A stretch of DNA of 64,000 nucleotides. It comes from Tetraselmis striata. Lineage: Eukaryota; Chlorophyta; Chlorodendrophyceae; Chlorodendrales; Chlorodendraceae. Below, one piece after another: positions 11,021-39,866 of the stretch. Each line of letters starts with the position of its first letter. Position 1 is the first letter of the stretch. The stretch is taken from positions 1-64,000 of the forward strand of contig VCJN01001284.1 of NCBI GenBank assembly GCA_006384855.1, written 5' to 3'. The position numbers and the translations under genes were made by a program. A model generated the notes under the pieces. The model was not told where the DNA came from, searched no databases, and saw only the letters and a program-made list of their open reading frames with translations.

Positions 11021-11517
11021 AGTTTAGATCAGCATACCCTGCACCGGTTTTCTCAGCACCTGCAATTTTCCCTCGTGCTTTCTGCTGATGTGAATACCGG
11101 CTTTACACGTAGTCTCTAATCCTTACCTGCCCTGGCCCAGTGGGCTGGTGTGAATTGCAAAAAGGGCAGTTCCCCATAATTAGAAAACAGTGGGCTGGTA
11201 GTGACTAGAGTCGTGCGAAAGCAAAGTGACAGTCATGGCCCGACCCGGCCGGGGACAAAAAAACCCGATACCGTGTACAGTAGTCGTGAGCGAACCATGA
11301 CCCACCTCACTGACGACGATGAGGGGCAATTTTAAGCCCGGTTGGAAGGAAGACGAATCCGACGACCGCGGGAAAACCACTAGACGCTGACGGCAGGCAG
11401 AGGCAGAGTGTACGCGCTGCGGCAGGATATCTACCTAAGCTGTGCTGCTGTGCTCGGCAACCCGAGCGCCGAGCGCCTCCCGGGTGAGCTATACACGGTG
11501 GCCGTTTGGCCGTCACC
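11021..11517. other. Upstream region of the CLYBL gene
   Basis: No gene is visible. The motif CAGTGGGCTGGT occurs twice (about 11140 and 11188). The segment probably includes the promoter and 5' UTR of the gene starting at 11518, but I recognise no promoter element. Confidence 0.4.
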
Positions 11518-13809
11518 ATGATGCGTGCCGCTGCCTCCACCCTGGCCCGGTCCTGGCCTACTGCGGGATGGACAGCAGCTCGAGCTCTGGCGATCGCGAG
11601 CAGCGGCGATATAGGGTGAGCGCAATGGATCTCCATGCGCCATGTTGGTAGGTAAGCTGTTGTCGCCGGTCCCGGTCCCGCCGTGCGTGATTGCGTCTGA
11701 CGGGGACGCTGGTGTCCTGGGCCGCAGAGGGTTGGAGTCTAGTGACAGCTACAGGCCTCGCCGGGCGCTTCTGTATATGCCAGGTGCACACCAACCACCT
11801 GCGACCCAGGGTCAAATACCACTATTTACACTATTTTTGTTCTATCTTGCCAAACACTGAACATGCCACCGTGTTTCAGAAGTGGGCAGTTCGACAGACA
11901 GCACATCCACCTCCGTTCCACCCGTAGCTCGAAAGAACCCGCTCGCGCCAGGGGCACCACCGCTCTTACTAGCCGTTCTGAGTCCATGCGGAGGCTGAAT
12001 GATGCCAACCCTGTGCGTTGGCGCTGCGACTGCAGCTGACAACGAGCGGAAAGTCAGCAAGGCGGCGCGCGGGATTGATGTCGATGTGGTGTGTATCGAC
12101 TGTGAGGATGCGGTGGCACTGACCCAGAAGGAGGCAGCCCGCAATAAAGTGGCGGAATACCTGGCCAGTAAGCTTAGCCCACTTTTGCCGCAAATACGCA
12201 AAGTTCTTGCGCTGCCTCTATTACTGCCGGCTGCTGCATGGTCTTGGCCGCGTGTGCGATGACGAAAGGGCTGTTGCCGTGACGCTTGGGTGTGGTCCGC
12301 TGCCAACGGCAGCGATGGATTTCGGCCGCTCCGAGCGCGCGGTGCGCATCAACTCCCTATCCAGCGGCGTGGCGGAAGCGGATCTGGAAGCTGTCCTGCG
12401 TGGGCCGGTGCTGCCTGATGCCATTGTGATCCCCAAAGTGGACAGCGCAGCCGACCTGCACCACATAGTGCCAATGGTACCCCCCCCCCCCCGCCCCCCA
12501 CCACACACACCCGCCTCCCCCCTGTTCATCCAGCTCCTCTACATGCTGCCTAGTACACGTGTACCTCTATGCAAAGGAAACCTGCACCTTCCTTTAGTGC
12601 TCAGCCACGGCAAACCCCGCTCAATATAGATACTGGACTTGGCCGCGCGGCACCCAGCCGGAGAGCCAATCAAGCTGATCACCATGGTGCCCCCCCCCCC
12701 CCCCCCCCCCCGCCCTCCCCCGCGTTGTCTCTCATACAACCGATTGTTGTGGTATCTATCAATGAATATGTTTAAACACGTGCCCAATGCATGTTTGGTT
12801 GATACTCCCCGGCAATGGGATGCAACAGCAAGGCAGGTCAACACTTCATGCTCTTTCTCATGTTGTTACTGCATTATGGCTTGGGACGTGTGCGTGCGAT
12901 GTGCCGCCAGTGCGAGAGCGCCTACGGACTGCTTCACTTGCGGGAGGTGCTGGAGGCCGCGGCAGGGCTGGGGTTGCTCGGTGGCGCGGGCGCTGCGCTC
13001 CGCCTGGAGGCAGCCATCCTAGGCGGTGATGACTTTGCGGCGAGTGTGGGTGCCACGCGCAGCGCTGGATCGCTGGAGCTGCTCTTTGCACGGCAGTGCT
13101 TCCTCACGCACTGCCACGCCTACGGCATCCAACCCATTGGTGCGTGCTTGCTGCTGGTGGCCAGGTCAGACCGCGGGGCATGGCTGAAGGGCACCTTAAC
13201 AGGCACACATCTTGGGGGGAGCAATGTGGGTGGTACAGATGTTGCCTGTTGTGTCATTATTTTGTCCAAGTGTATGTGTATGCATTCCGGGAAACATTGA
13301 ACCAATTCACCTTGCCTCCCACGCCGCCCTCTCTCCTCCGCGTGCAATCTGGCGGGCGGCCGGATACCTGCTCAGACATTGTCCAGGTAGTCAGCAACCC
13401 CTGCGGGGCCTTTCCTGATGCGACATGGCTTTGATGTGGCTAGTGGCCTCTGGCTGCACCCGTTGCCCATAACTCCTGGCCTTATGCCCCTGATTGAGTG
13501 CCTCCGCTCCCCCTCGCCGGACGGCAGATCAACTACAAGGACGACGAGCTGCTGGCGACCGAGGCAGCGGACGGCTCCGCGATGGGCTTTGAGGGCAAGC
13601 AGGTCATACACCCGCGGCAGGTGCCCATTGTACAGGCGCACTTCTCACCCAGCGAGGCGGCGGTGGCAGCGGCCGAGGAGCTGGTGGCTGCCTTCCGGGC
13701 GCACCAGGCCACCGGGGCCGGTACGTTTGTGTTCAAGGGCCAGATGATCGACAACCCCACGATGCTGCAGGCCAGGAACGTGCTCGCGCGCGCCAACACC
13801 GGATCATAA
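11518..13809 (+). CDS. CLYBL: Citrate lyase subunit beta-like protein (HpcH/HpaI aldolase family), organelle-targeted
   Basis: Eight exons close in frame: 11518-11615, 11755-11783, 12036-12167, 12313-12476, 12630-12686, 12911-13139, 13376-13386 and 13528-13809, giving 333 residues; human CLYBL is about 340. The N-terminus (MMRAAASTLARSWPTAGWTA) looks like a mitochondrial or plastid transit peptide. The family core follows: PRRALLYMPGADNERKVSKA, VDVVCIDCEDAVAL (acidic metal-site region), AVRINSLSSG, DAIVIPKVDSA, ESAYGLLHL, GGDDFAASVGATRS and GKQVIHPRQVPIVQ near the end. Known CLYBL enzymes use Mg2+ and act on acyl-CoAs such as malyl/citramalyl-CoA in mitochondria. That activity is inferred here. 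One exon is only 29 nt and another only 11 nt. Two introns begin GTAC or GTGC followed at once by long C tracts. Confidence 0.92.
13376..13386 (+). other. 11-nt microexon in the CLYBL gene
   Basis: The sequence ctcag|ACATTGTCCAG|gtagtc supplies two bases plus three codons. With the G left over from the previous exon it encodes D-I-V-Q, joining ...IQPI to INYKDDELL. Family members have I-D-L-V-x-I-D-Y at this place, so the microexon restores both frame and conserved residues. Without it the neighbouring exons (phase 1 end, phase 0 start) cannot join in frame. Confidence 0.8.
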
Positions 13810-14369
13810 CGCCCCCCTCTGCCGAATCCAACATCTTCATACACTTGATGCCAGGCTGCGGGGCAGGAAGACAAGCAGCTGAGGCGATGCCTGGTATACT
13901 CAGCGTGGTTCACACGAAGCCCATTGGTGCGGATAGGTGGTAGAGGGTTACTCTGCCGCTTGCCAATATCGGCCGATCAGCTCAGAGCGAGTCCCGCAGC
14001 CCCCGGAAGCGTCGCAGAGGCACGTCATGCAGACGCCATGGAGATGGCTGGGTTAGCTGCAGACGTTGTGTAGCCACATCTTGCTTTGGTGGTAGACAGG
14101 GCAGCAGAGCGCCTCTGGAGTATGTCAATTTACACACAGGGAAGGACTGCGCAGCCTGCTTGACACGTTCCTGGGGCTGCTACATATGTACATTTTGAAA
14201 GACTGAAATGCATACAAAATCAGTACCACCTATGCGAGACACACTGCGATGGTGCACACCTCAAGTGTAGTCTAAGCGTCTTTGGCTGAAAGATTTATGG
14301 ATCCAGTAGGGGAGGGCGCCAAGGACATCCGGGGGTTGGGAATGCCCGCATGGCTTGTGGGCGAGCGCC
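13810..14369. other. Region between convergent genes (3' UTRs)
   Basis: The CLYBL stop lies at 13807-13809 and the minus-strand stop of the next gene at 14370-14372, so the genes converge here. I see no repeat or additional gene. The sequence becomes AT-richer around 14180-14270, consistent with 3' UTR and polyadenylation regions. Confidence 0.5.
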
Positions 14370-15431
14370 CTAGCCAACCAGCGCCTGCAGCGTGACATGC
14401 AGCGACTCGGGCGCAAAGAAGGCATACATGCCTGGCATCGCGGCCTCTACCTTTGCCTGGAAGCCGGCGAGCAGGCCTGGCAGCGCCGCGGCAGACGCAT
14501 GGCGATGCGTATCGCGTGAATGGGTACACTGCAGCGGATGCACCAGCGTTGCGCCAATGTATGTGCCTGAAGATACATGGGTGAGTGGGTGGGTTGGACG
14601 CACAAGGGGCGAATAAGCGCACAGTTGCAGCCTAATGCCGCATCGGATCGCGACCTTTTTCGTTTGTGTGTGTCTGTGGGGCGGGAGGGGGGGGGGGGGG
14701 GGGGGGGTGCACCACGGTAGTGCGCCTCGCGGTTGCCGTCTCGGCTCGCCGCAAACCAATAGTTTTCGCCCTCGGCCTGCTTCACCACATCGGCCACGCG
14801 CGCCACCTCCTCTGCCGCCGGTGCCGCCTCATCGACGCCCCCGCGCCCAGAAGCCGCCGCCAACGGCGTGCGCCACTCGGAGACACGGCGCTCCAGGCTG
14901 CGGCACTGGTACAGCACCATGCTGAGCACATCCACCTCCACAAGTGTGTCGCTCTCCAGCCCCAGCGCAGCGCTACACTCCGCGCAGATTGCGTTCAGCG
15001 TTTCCAGCTCGCTTGGCGTGAGGCGTTTTCCGTCCTGCAGAGCAGTGCGGTGTGTGCATGCATGCCTTTGTCCCCACACTATGATCGCGAGGACCGCCTG
15101 CTTGTAATGACAGCCTGTTAACATATTAACATCACGTGCGGCGTGCCTGGCGGGGCCGGACCTTGACGCAGCCCAGCGTCGTTTTTGGCCACTTGGAGCC
15201 GGGGTTCTCCGTCGGCAGCGCCTCGAAGCTCCCCCGCATCGCCGCCTTAAGCTTGACGAGTGCCGGCGGGAAGCCGCTGTATACGAGCGTCAGGACGCCG
15301 TTCCAGCTGACGAAGAAGCGGACGGGGTTCAGCAGGCAGCGTGGCGTGGCGGCAATCAGCGCCTGCAAGTCCGCGGGTCCCGGAGGCTCCACCCCTGCCG
15401 CCGGTTCGCCCCCCACCACTAACGCCAACAT
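14370..15431 (-). CDS. Plant-like conserved protein of 2H-phosphoesterase (cyclic phosphodiesterase/RNA-ligase-like) type
   Basis: Three exons close in frame: 15431-15162, 15034-14713 and 14566-14370, giving 262 residues. The chosen start is the ATG at 15431 (MLALVVGGEP); a 5' coding exon upstream cannot be excluded. Conserved-looking segments are RFFVSWNGVLTLVYSGFP, SKWPKTTLGCVKDGKRLTP (across the first intron), VDVLSMVLYQCRSLERRVSEW and the C-terminal FAPESLHVTLQALVG. The last holds an HxT motif typical of 2H phosphoesterases. I recall plant proteins of the 'RNA ligase/cyclic nucleotide phosphodiesterase family' with the same SLxxVYFxCRSLE and PESLH(I/V)T signatures. The second HxT of the fold is not obvious, so activity is uncertain. 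Intron 2 starts GTGCAC followed by a C run (G on the plus strand, 14686-14707). Confidence 0.7.
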
Positions 15432-16722
15432 GGCTGTCACGCCCCGCTGGTCGCGAGCGCCCCTGGCCCAGCAGCTGGTTGGGGACACCGGTTGAGCAGG
15501 CGCAAGATGCGGCAGACAGTGTAACTATCACGCGCGAGCGCTCTACATGCCCGTGACGCGGCGCCGTCTGCTTAAGCTCGGGCAGAATGCCACCGTCTCG
15601 CTGCTCGTTTTGAATGGCTGTTTGCGGACCGCGGCTGTTCGCCAAGTGCGAAGGACGTCGGCAAGTGACTCTCCCACGCTGGGTGAGGGCGCGCACAGGC
15701 GGCGCGCGCATAATGTGGCGGTCGCAGGGTCGCGCGTTGTCCACTACAGTCTGGTCGCGACCAGATGTCAACCGGTGCCTGCATTCAGGCGGAAGTTTTC
15801 AGCAAATAGTGAGAACTAATTTTATTTACAAGCACCTGTACCGCCGCACATAATATAATCAGGTATGCTGACGGCTGACAGGCCGCCGGGCGGGCTGCAT
15901 TATTATCCTGTATTGAATTTGAACCATTTATTTACCGGTACCGCCTGATGTTTTATGGTTCATTAATTAAATAAAATCTAAAACAGCCAACGGATTTGAA
16001 ATTCGATATGATAAATATTTAAGGTGTGGAGATCGGGTACAAGCAGGTACCGGGTGAAACTCCGTACTCGTAGTTCATTGCGAGTAAGGATTACCAAAAG
16101 AAACTTTCGCAAATACGATACGGAACAACGAAGCGTCGTGATTTGACGCTCTCCCTGTAACCAAAAAGTTAAGCGTCGTGATTCACTTCTCAGAATAGAG
16201 CAAGCACTAATCCTTACAGGTTGGCGGCGACCACCGACTTTTCGAACTTGACAGGAACAGAGTCGCTATCTTCATGTTGCTTGCGAGATAAGGTCTGAGC
16301 GGAACGCCTGAACGCCGGAACGCCGGGCCCCGAGACTGCAATATCTCATCTACCAACTCTCCGAGACGCTATCCCTGCAACCCACCACTATCTAGCAGAC
16401 TGCGCCCTCCCGTCTAGCCATCCGCGCCCCCCCCCCCCCCCCCCCCCCGTCCCCCCAGCGCACGAGTATTAGTGGGCAGGACAAGCACCGGCGCAACCCA
16501 CCCCACAGCCGTCCAGCTCGTAACAGGCTAGGGCAAGACAGACGCATCAGCCGCCGCCGAGCGGTGTGGAGCAAGCAGGACGGGGGCACAGGTGGCGGAC
16601 AGTGCCAGGCTGTCATCATCCGGCGAACCGCCTTGATCGTCTCGGACCGGGCCGACAACCCCAGCAGCCGCCTCCTGCGGCCGACGCGGGCCAGCGCAGT
16701 GGGGGCGCAGTTTCACGCCACC
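15432..16722. other. Intergenic region between divergent genes, with an AT-rich core
   Basis: This is the shared upstream region of the minus-strand gene ending at 15431 and the plus-strand gene starting at 16723. The part at 15800-16380 is AT-rich and holds a 27-bp insertion with 13-bp duplications (separate entry). A C homopolymer lies at about 16429-16449. Open frames here look like chance. I identify no promoter box. Confidence 0.5.
16131..16183 (+). mobile_element. 27-bp truncated copy of the short insertion element with a 13-bp target-site duplication
   Basis: AAGCGTCGTGATT occurs exactly twice, at 16131-16143 and 16171-16183. Between the copies is only TGACGCTCTCCCTGTAACC plus AAAAAGTT (16144-16170). 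The insert matches the 3' end of the element at 1915-1995 and of the copy at 47736-47775. Confidence 0.8.
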
Positions 16723-34349
<17,627 letters not shown>

Positions 34350-37300
34350 GGGCTTTTCGGCGTGATTTTTGCAAGGGTCACACCGATGCATGGGCTACTT
34401 CTGTCTCTGCGCCGCACCATGGCCACCAGGGCGCCAGGAGAAAGGCGGCGTCCTGTGTAAACGGGCGCCTGGAGGAGGCGACCCCGTTGCCACACGTCTG
34501 CCATGACCGTCGAGTGCATGCATGCATCACGGTCACACGATGTGCAGTGGATGAAATCATATAATCTGCGAGAGGCCGCGGTCATGTGCGTGGGTATGTG
34601 GATACTTTCGCGCGACATGGCTGCGGGATTTGGGCCCGCGCAGCACCGACCAACGCCGGATGACACAGCGCGTCCCCTCTCCCACGACGCGGCCTCACTT
34701 CCGCATCATTTTTTGCAAAATTAGCATAAGCTAGCATAGAGCTGAACTGCTGAAGGGCTCCCAAGCTGCTGCCACCAGGCCAAGGATTGCGCCTTAATGA
34801 AGTCCCCGTGGGCTGCACCGAGGAAAGCCGTCTGACGTTGGTGAGTGATGCACCGGGCGCCTCTCCATGAGAACACAACCCGATGCGCCGCGAGGGACCC
34901 GGCGGCGCGGACTATGTGGCGAGCCCCCTTGCTCATGCCCCCTCAGTTCCAAAGACGACCATGGGGGTGTACTCTCGCATTGTCAGAATGTTCCGCAGAG
35001 GGCCGTTCCATCCCGACGCCGTGCCATGCCATGATGTACCCAGCCCGCACCGCCAACCCTATTTGCAAACCGCCCAACAGGGAGCGCTCAAACCGATCCA
35101 CCACCGCCGTGGCATGGGGCACTGCAGTGTACTTGACACCGTACCGCATGGTTTTGAACTACAAGAGCGAGGCGCAGTGCGTGCAGCGGCCTCCCAGTAT
35201 GATTTCTCCTCGTGCAGCGCCAGAATCATTGCTGTCTCATCAAAGCTCTCCATGTGCTCCAGTATGCTCGGTGGAATGCAACATGTCATGCAACAGCTGC
35301 ACCCATCTGACAGGGAAAACACGTGTCAGGGACGAGTACTGTGCCAGGTCATGGCAAGAGTCTCAACCATGACCACCAGGGTGCAACGTCAGCAATCAAA
35401 TAAGATTCACAGATGCAATTAGGCCCGTACCTCACGCGTAGGCCATCGGGACGCAAGACAGAGTAAGCTGCCGCAGCCATGTGCAGCTCGGCAATGGTCA
35501 GGCCAAGGTTGCATTGCTCTAGACCAAGGCGCAGGTGCTCAATGGACAGTAGCCCACCGAGGCTGGGGTCCAGGGCTGCGAGCGCGAGCGCTGGTCCTGC
35601 CCCCAGTTCTGCTTTCACATCAAGCTTGAGCGACACGTTGGCACCCTGCACAGAGGAAGCACACCGGAATGGAAAGGACAGTGACTTTGCAAAGGCGATG
35701 AAGTCCATGTCAAAGCAGCCATGCGGACTAAGTTTCATCTGAAAAGAGGGAAAGATGAGATCCCCCCTACCGATGGCAGAATAGATGCCGACACCTTGAA
35801 GCGCACATCCTTCCGGTCCTGGTTGATGCGCAAATGAAGCAATAGTTGCATTGGACAGAACGAAATATTGAGCGCGGAAGTTCGGGCTCGGAGGACGTCT
35901 TTGGCTCCCCCAAATTAGTCTTCCTACACTCTCTGTTCCGGCCGGATGGTGCCACAGAGCTTGAAAAATGCCGGGAGGTCACCGGTACTACCGGTGCAGC
36001 AGTGAACATCAATTTACCATACTTTATACAGTGTATTTAATTTTCGTGAAATACTCGCTGCGAGTACCCGCAGTACTCATAATTAAGAAAGTGATGTCGA
36101 GGATTTAGAAGCTGCGCATCTTCTAGAAGCTCCGCAATATGATATTAGTAGATACTTCCGATATATTGCCCTCCTACACACACACATTGATACACATATG
36201 CATTTAATAACATACTTGCGTTATTGTTAATTTATTTAGTCAGCGGTTTGGGCATCTTCTCTATCGATAGCTAGATTAGTGCGAAGTTAGAATTATATCG
36301 CGCGAAAAGCTTTTTTGAAGGTAGTATGTGCTGATGCGCGAAATAATCACGCAGCGCAATTATGTCATCATTGGGATTCAGGAATAAAAAACTGCCACTT
36401 CCTCTGGCGTGGGGGGCTTAGCAGGTCCATGATACATTATGCAATATGTAGAAATCAATATTGAGCAACGCAACTATGCCAGGCGGTCCCGCCAGCATAT
36501 GGCCACGACGTACTACCATGGTTGTATTGCTTGGGCGTCGGCGTCAAGGGGAGGATACATGCACGGGTATTTCGTGCGAATAACGACATTCCTGAATACC
36601 TATACTGCCATTCCTCGCGCCTTGCGCTATATCATACTAGTATTCATCATCGACATGAGGAATGTGTGTATTTATGGCGGATCTGCGGGTGCTGGCTGCT
36701 GACGATAATGGCTGAACTATTGGCTGGCTGTATTGAATGATACGAGCGGTGCCACTCGCTCGAAGTTGAGATGGTAGTACCCCCCCTGGCGGGGCTATTA
36801 CTCGCCCCTTCCCTGTATGCTCTACGTCTGCAGCAGCATACACGCAAGATTTGTTTTTAAGTGACGCCTCCCCCCTCCGGGTTGCGAACACGACACCCAT
36901 CCAGCCTGCAGCCTGCACTGTCAGCCGATAACTTGCACGGTTCAGCATGAACGGCGCAGCATACTTGAACTGTGAAAGTTCTTGAAATTTGAACTTTGTT
37001 TCCGTTTAGTCTCTGATGCGAAACATGCCAGCTGTCTCACGACCCGGCAAACGCCAACAAGCATAGGATCTGCTGCCACCCCCGGGGGTGACAGCGCACG
37101 TAGCGTGCGCTCCTCTGAAGGCCAAGTGCAGCATAATGTTGAGATACAGCCTGCAGCCGCCAACACTGGTAATGGTAATGAGGAAGATAATTACATGAGA
37201 TGATAATAATAATGGTAATGCGCTGAGGCATCAGTGAATAAACAAGGCCAGTCACTCAGCAAGGTGATGTTCGCTCATGGGAGGGAGACAAAGGGGGGGG

Positions 37301-37481
37301 CTCACTGCTGCCACCTTGGGCGGGGGTTGACGCTGAACATTTGTAACCGAACCGCTGTGGTGACAGCTGAGGAATGGAAAATGTCCTGAAGTCGGATCGT
37401 TTCTATGATCAACGGCAGGCAGGCAGGCAGGCAGGCTGGCAGGCTGGCAGGCATGTATTTCTTTATTTTACATTGATCACC
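34350..37481. other. Region between FGT1 and the sialidase-like gene, with decayed element fragments
   Basis: 34350-34840 looks like unique 3' flank. 34840-35745 holds minus-strand coding relics. KTMRYGVKYTA...DRFERSLLG (about 35160-35090) is shared with the decayed element near 45.3 kb. A 129-codon frame at 35738-35349 contains LDVKAELGAG and SLGGLLSIEHLRLGLEQC, which I do not recognise. The first relic is frameshifted near 35150. 36000-36450 is AT-rich with no genes. 36985-37120 is an inverted copy of the 28186-28330 repeat. Confidence 0.5.
36985..37120 (-). repeat. Dispersed repeat, family with a GCACGCTACGTGC palindrome, copy 2
   Basis: The reverse complement reads GGCCTTCAGAGGAGCGCACG, GGCAGCAGATCCTATGC and GTGAGACAGCTG, then AGACTAAACGG, aligning with 28190-28325 throughout. 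Both copies end in a GAAA(C/T)AAAGTT-like tail. Confidence 0.65.
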
Positions 37482-39813
37482 TCAGGAGGCGGTGTTCAGG
37501 TGCACCATGGCCACCTTAATTCCCGTCGGGGGGCCCACGCCTGCGGGCGGGCTGTACCCGGTCGCCCAGCCCACGGTGTACGAGATGACCAGCTTGCAGC
37601 CCACCTGCAGCAGCGAGGGGTAGTGGAACCGCGCGCCCGCCATGAAGGCCAGCTCCAGGCGGGCGACGTCGCGCCAGGTGGCGCCGCGGTCGGCGCTGAG
37701 CGCGATGAACAGCAGCGACCGCGCGCGCTTGGGCGCGCTGTGCTTCTTGTGGTTGTTGTACACCAGCGCGATCTCGCCGTTGCTGAGCGCCAGCGCGGCC
37801 ACCTTGGAGTTGGGGTTGGGGAGGCGCTGGTTTGTCATCTCGGGCTCCGACCACGTGTGCCCTCCGTCGAAGGACCGCGACTGGGCGCACGCGCATACGG
37901 GGCACCTCGTCAGCGCCACAGTATTCTCGCCCAACAAGCCGGTGTCCCTGCGGGTCTCTGCATGGCGGAGGCGCCGGCGAGGCGCACCTGGTAGATCCGG
38001 CCGAGCTCCGACCGGAACAGCTGCAGCAGGGCCCCCTTGTCCAGGGGCACGATGGTGCCTTCGATGAGCCAGGTGCCGTTGGCCTGTCACACAGAAGCAG
38101 CGCACCGCCTCAGACCTCGGCAAACAAGCCCTCGACTCCAGACCAGAAGACATCAAACGAGCGCGACAAGCCCTCCGTACTGTGCGCACAGACACCAATG
38201 GTACCGGTGGCATAGGTACACAAACCTATGTAGGTATGCGTGTATGTATGTATGTATGAGTATGCATGGATGTATGAGTATGTATGAGTATGAATGTATA
38301 TGTATTAGGATGCAATTGAGTCAATTAGAAATAGAAATAGAAAAGAATAGACTAAAAATGTCTTACTAATATGGCTTTACTTGAAAGGAAACTGACAGAT
38401 ACATCTTCGTTGTATTGCGAATCCATCTCGGGCAGCACTAAGGACATTGTTTGATTGGGCATTGCCTGTTTTTCAGGAAAATGCTACACACATTGTTTTG
38501 AATACATAACAGTTCTTGAAGGCGGACCGATGCACGGCGATGCCATTACGTACACGATTACTACGCGCATCGTGTCGCCGTAGTCCTTGCTGGTACCGAA
38601 ACTATCAGTAATTTTCAATTAACGACCATTCCAGGATTGCTTTCCCTTTAGCGCTATCTAGTACTATCATCGTATCTTCCGCTACCTCGGTCGCTTATCA
38701 ATACTCTGATATTGACGGTACAAGTGCGAGAGTAACTATCCTTATATAATCTTTATTTAAAATCCTGTATGTATGCATGCATGCATGCACGGATGGGTGG
38801 GTGAATGGATGTAGTCGCGTATATCTATATGAATATGTATGTGCATGTTCATGTATTGGCGGTATTCTAAGTGAATCCATCTGCAGATTCACTTGTAATT
38901 TCAAAGTTTGCGAGAAAGTCCATATGTATGTATATAAACACTTTTATAGTAAACATATGTGTGTGAGTATAGATATGTACATATACTCCAAATATATACA
39001 TATACCGTTCATATGTATTGTTGGATGGACCACACACATACATGTAAGTACCAGACAGGTGGCCGTCCGACGGCGCCGCATCATTGGGACGGGCACAGCT
39101 GGGACAGGGCCGACGGCACCACCTTTATCGGCGCGCTCACGGCCCAGCTGGCGCCGCGGTCCTCGGAGATCAACACGCCCGCCGAGTTCCCCGAGACTTT
39201 GGCGCTGCGGGCCGCACAGCGTGCAGACGGGCACGTCAGGAGCCCGGCTGCCTCACGGGACATGCCTCCCGCATGCCCCGCCCGCCGCACCTGGCGCAGG
39301 TCGACTCCCGCGGCAGCTCCCCCCAGAAGGGCAGCAGCCAGTGCCCCTTTGCGGTCACCGCTGGCGAGTTGGCCGTCACAAACGGGACGCCGCCCTGAGA
39401 GAGGAGCACAGCCACGGGGCGATCAGCCTCCCCCCCGCCTCTTCCCCTCTCCCATAACAGTCCGCATCACCTGCGGAGGAGGGAAAAGGGGGGTCTAGGA
39501 TTGCCGTGATGCCGAGACTAGCATGCAATAAGGGTTACGTCACGTGTACTGGTGCGTAGTCAGCAGCGGCAGTTGATCGCTGCCGACGGTTGTAGCACAG
39601 CGATCGGTGCAGCGCACCGTCCACAATGGCCTACCCCAAGGAGGGAAAACTCTGGTGAGCAGTGCTGCCATTGCACTCTGTTTTGCTGGAAGCTGTGAAG
39701 GTATCGGCGTTGAGGATAGGATGGCATGTCTGTGATAGTTTGGAGAGCAAAACTCAGAGTGGCCGCTTCACGCTGACGCTGATAGCACACAGTCACACAT
39801 ATAAATATACATG

Positions 39814-39866
<53 letters not shown>

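Noticed and set aside
37414..37455. CAGG/CTGG repeats as a CRISPR-like array
   Set aside because: Simple contiguous tandem units without unique spacers. No cas genes or prokaryotic context.
37374..38215. Plus-strand frame of 206 codons and overlapping frames opposite the sialidase-like exons
   Set aside because: They are antisense shadows. The minus strand carries the conserved Asp-box and LPNPNSK motifs.
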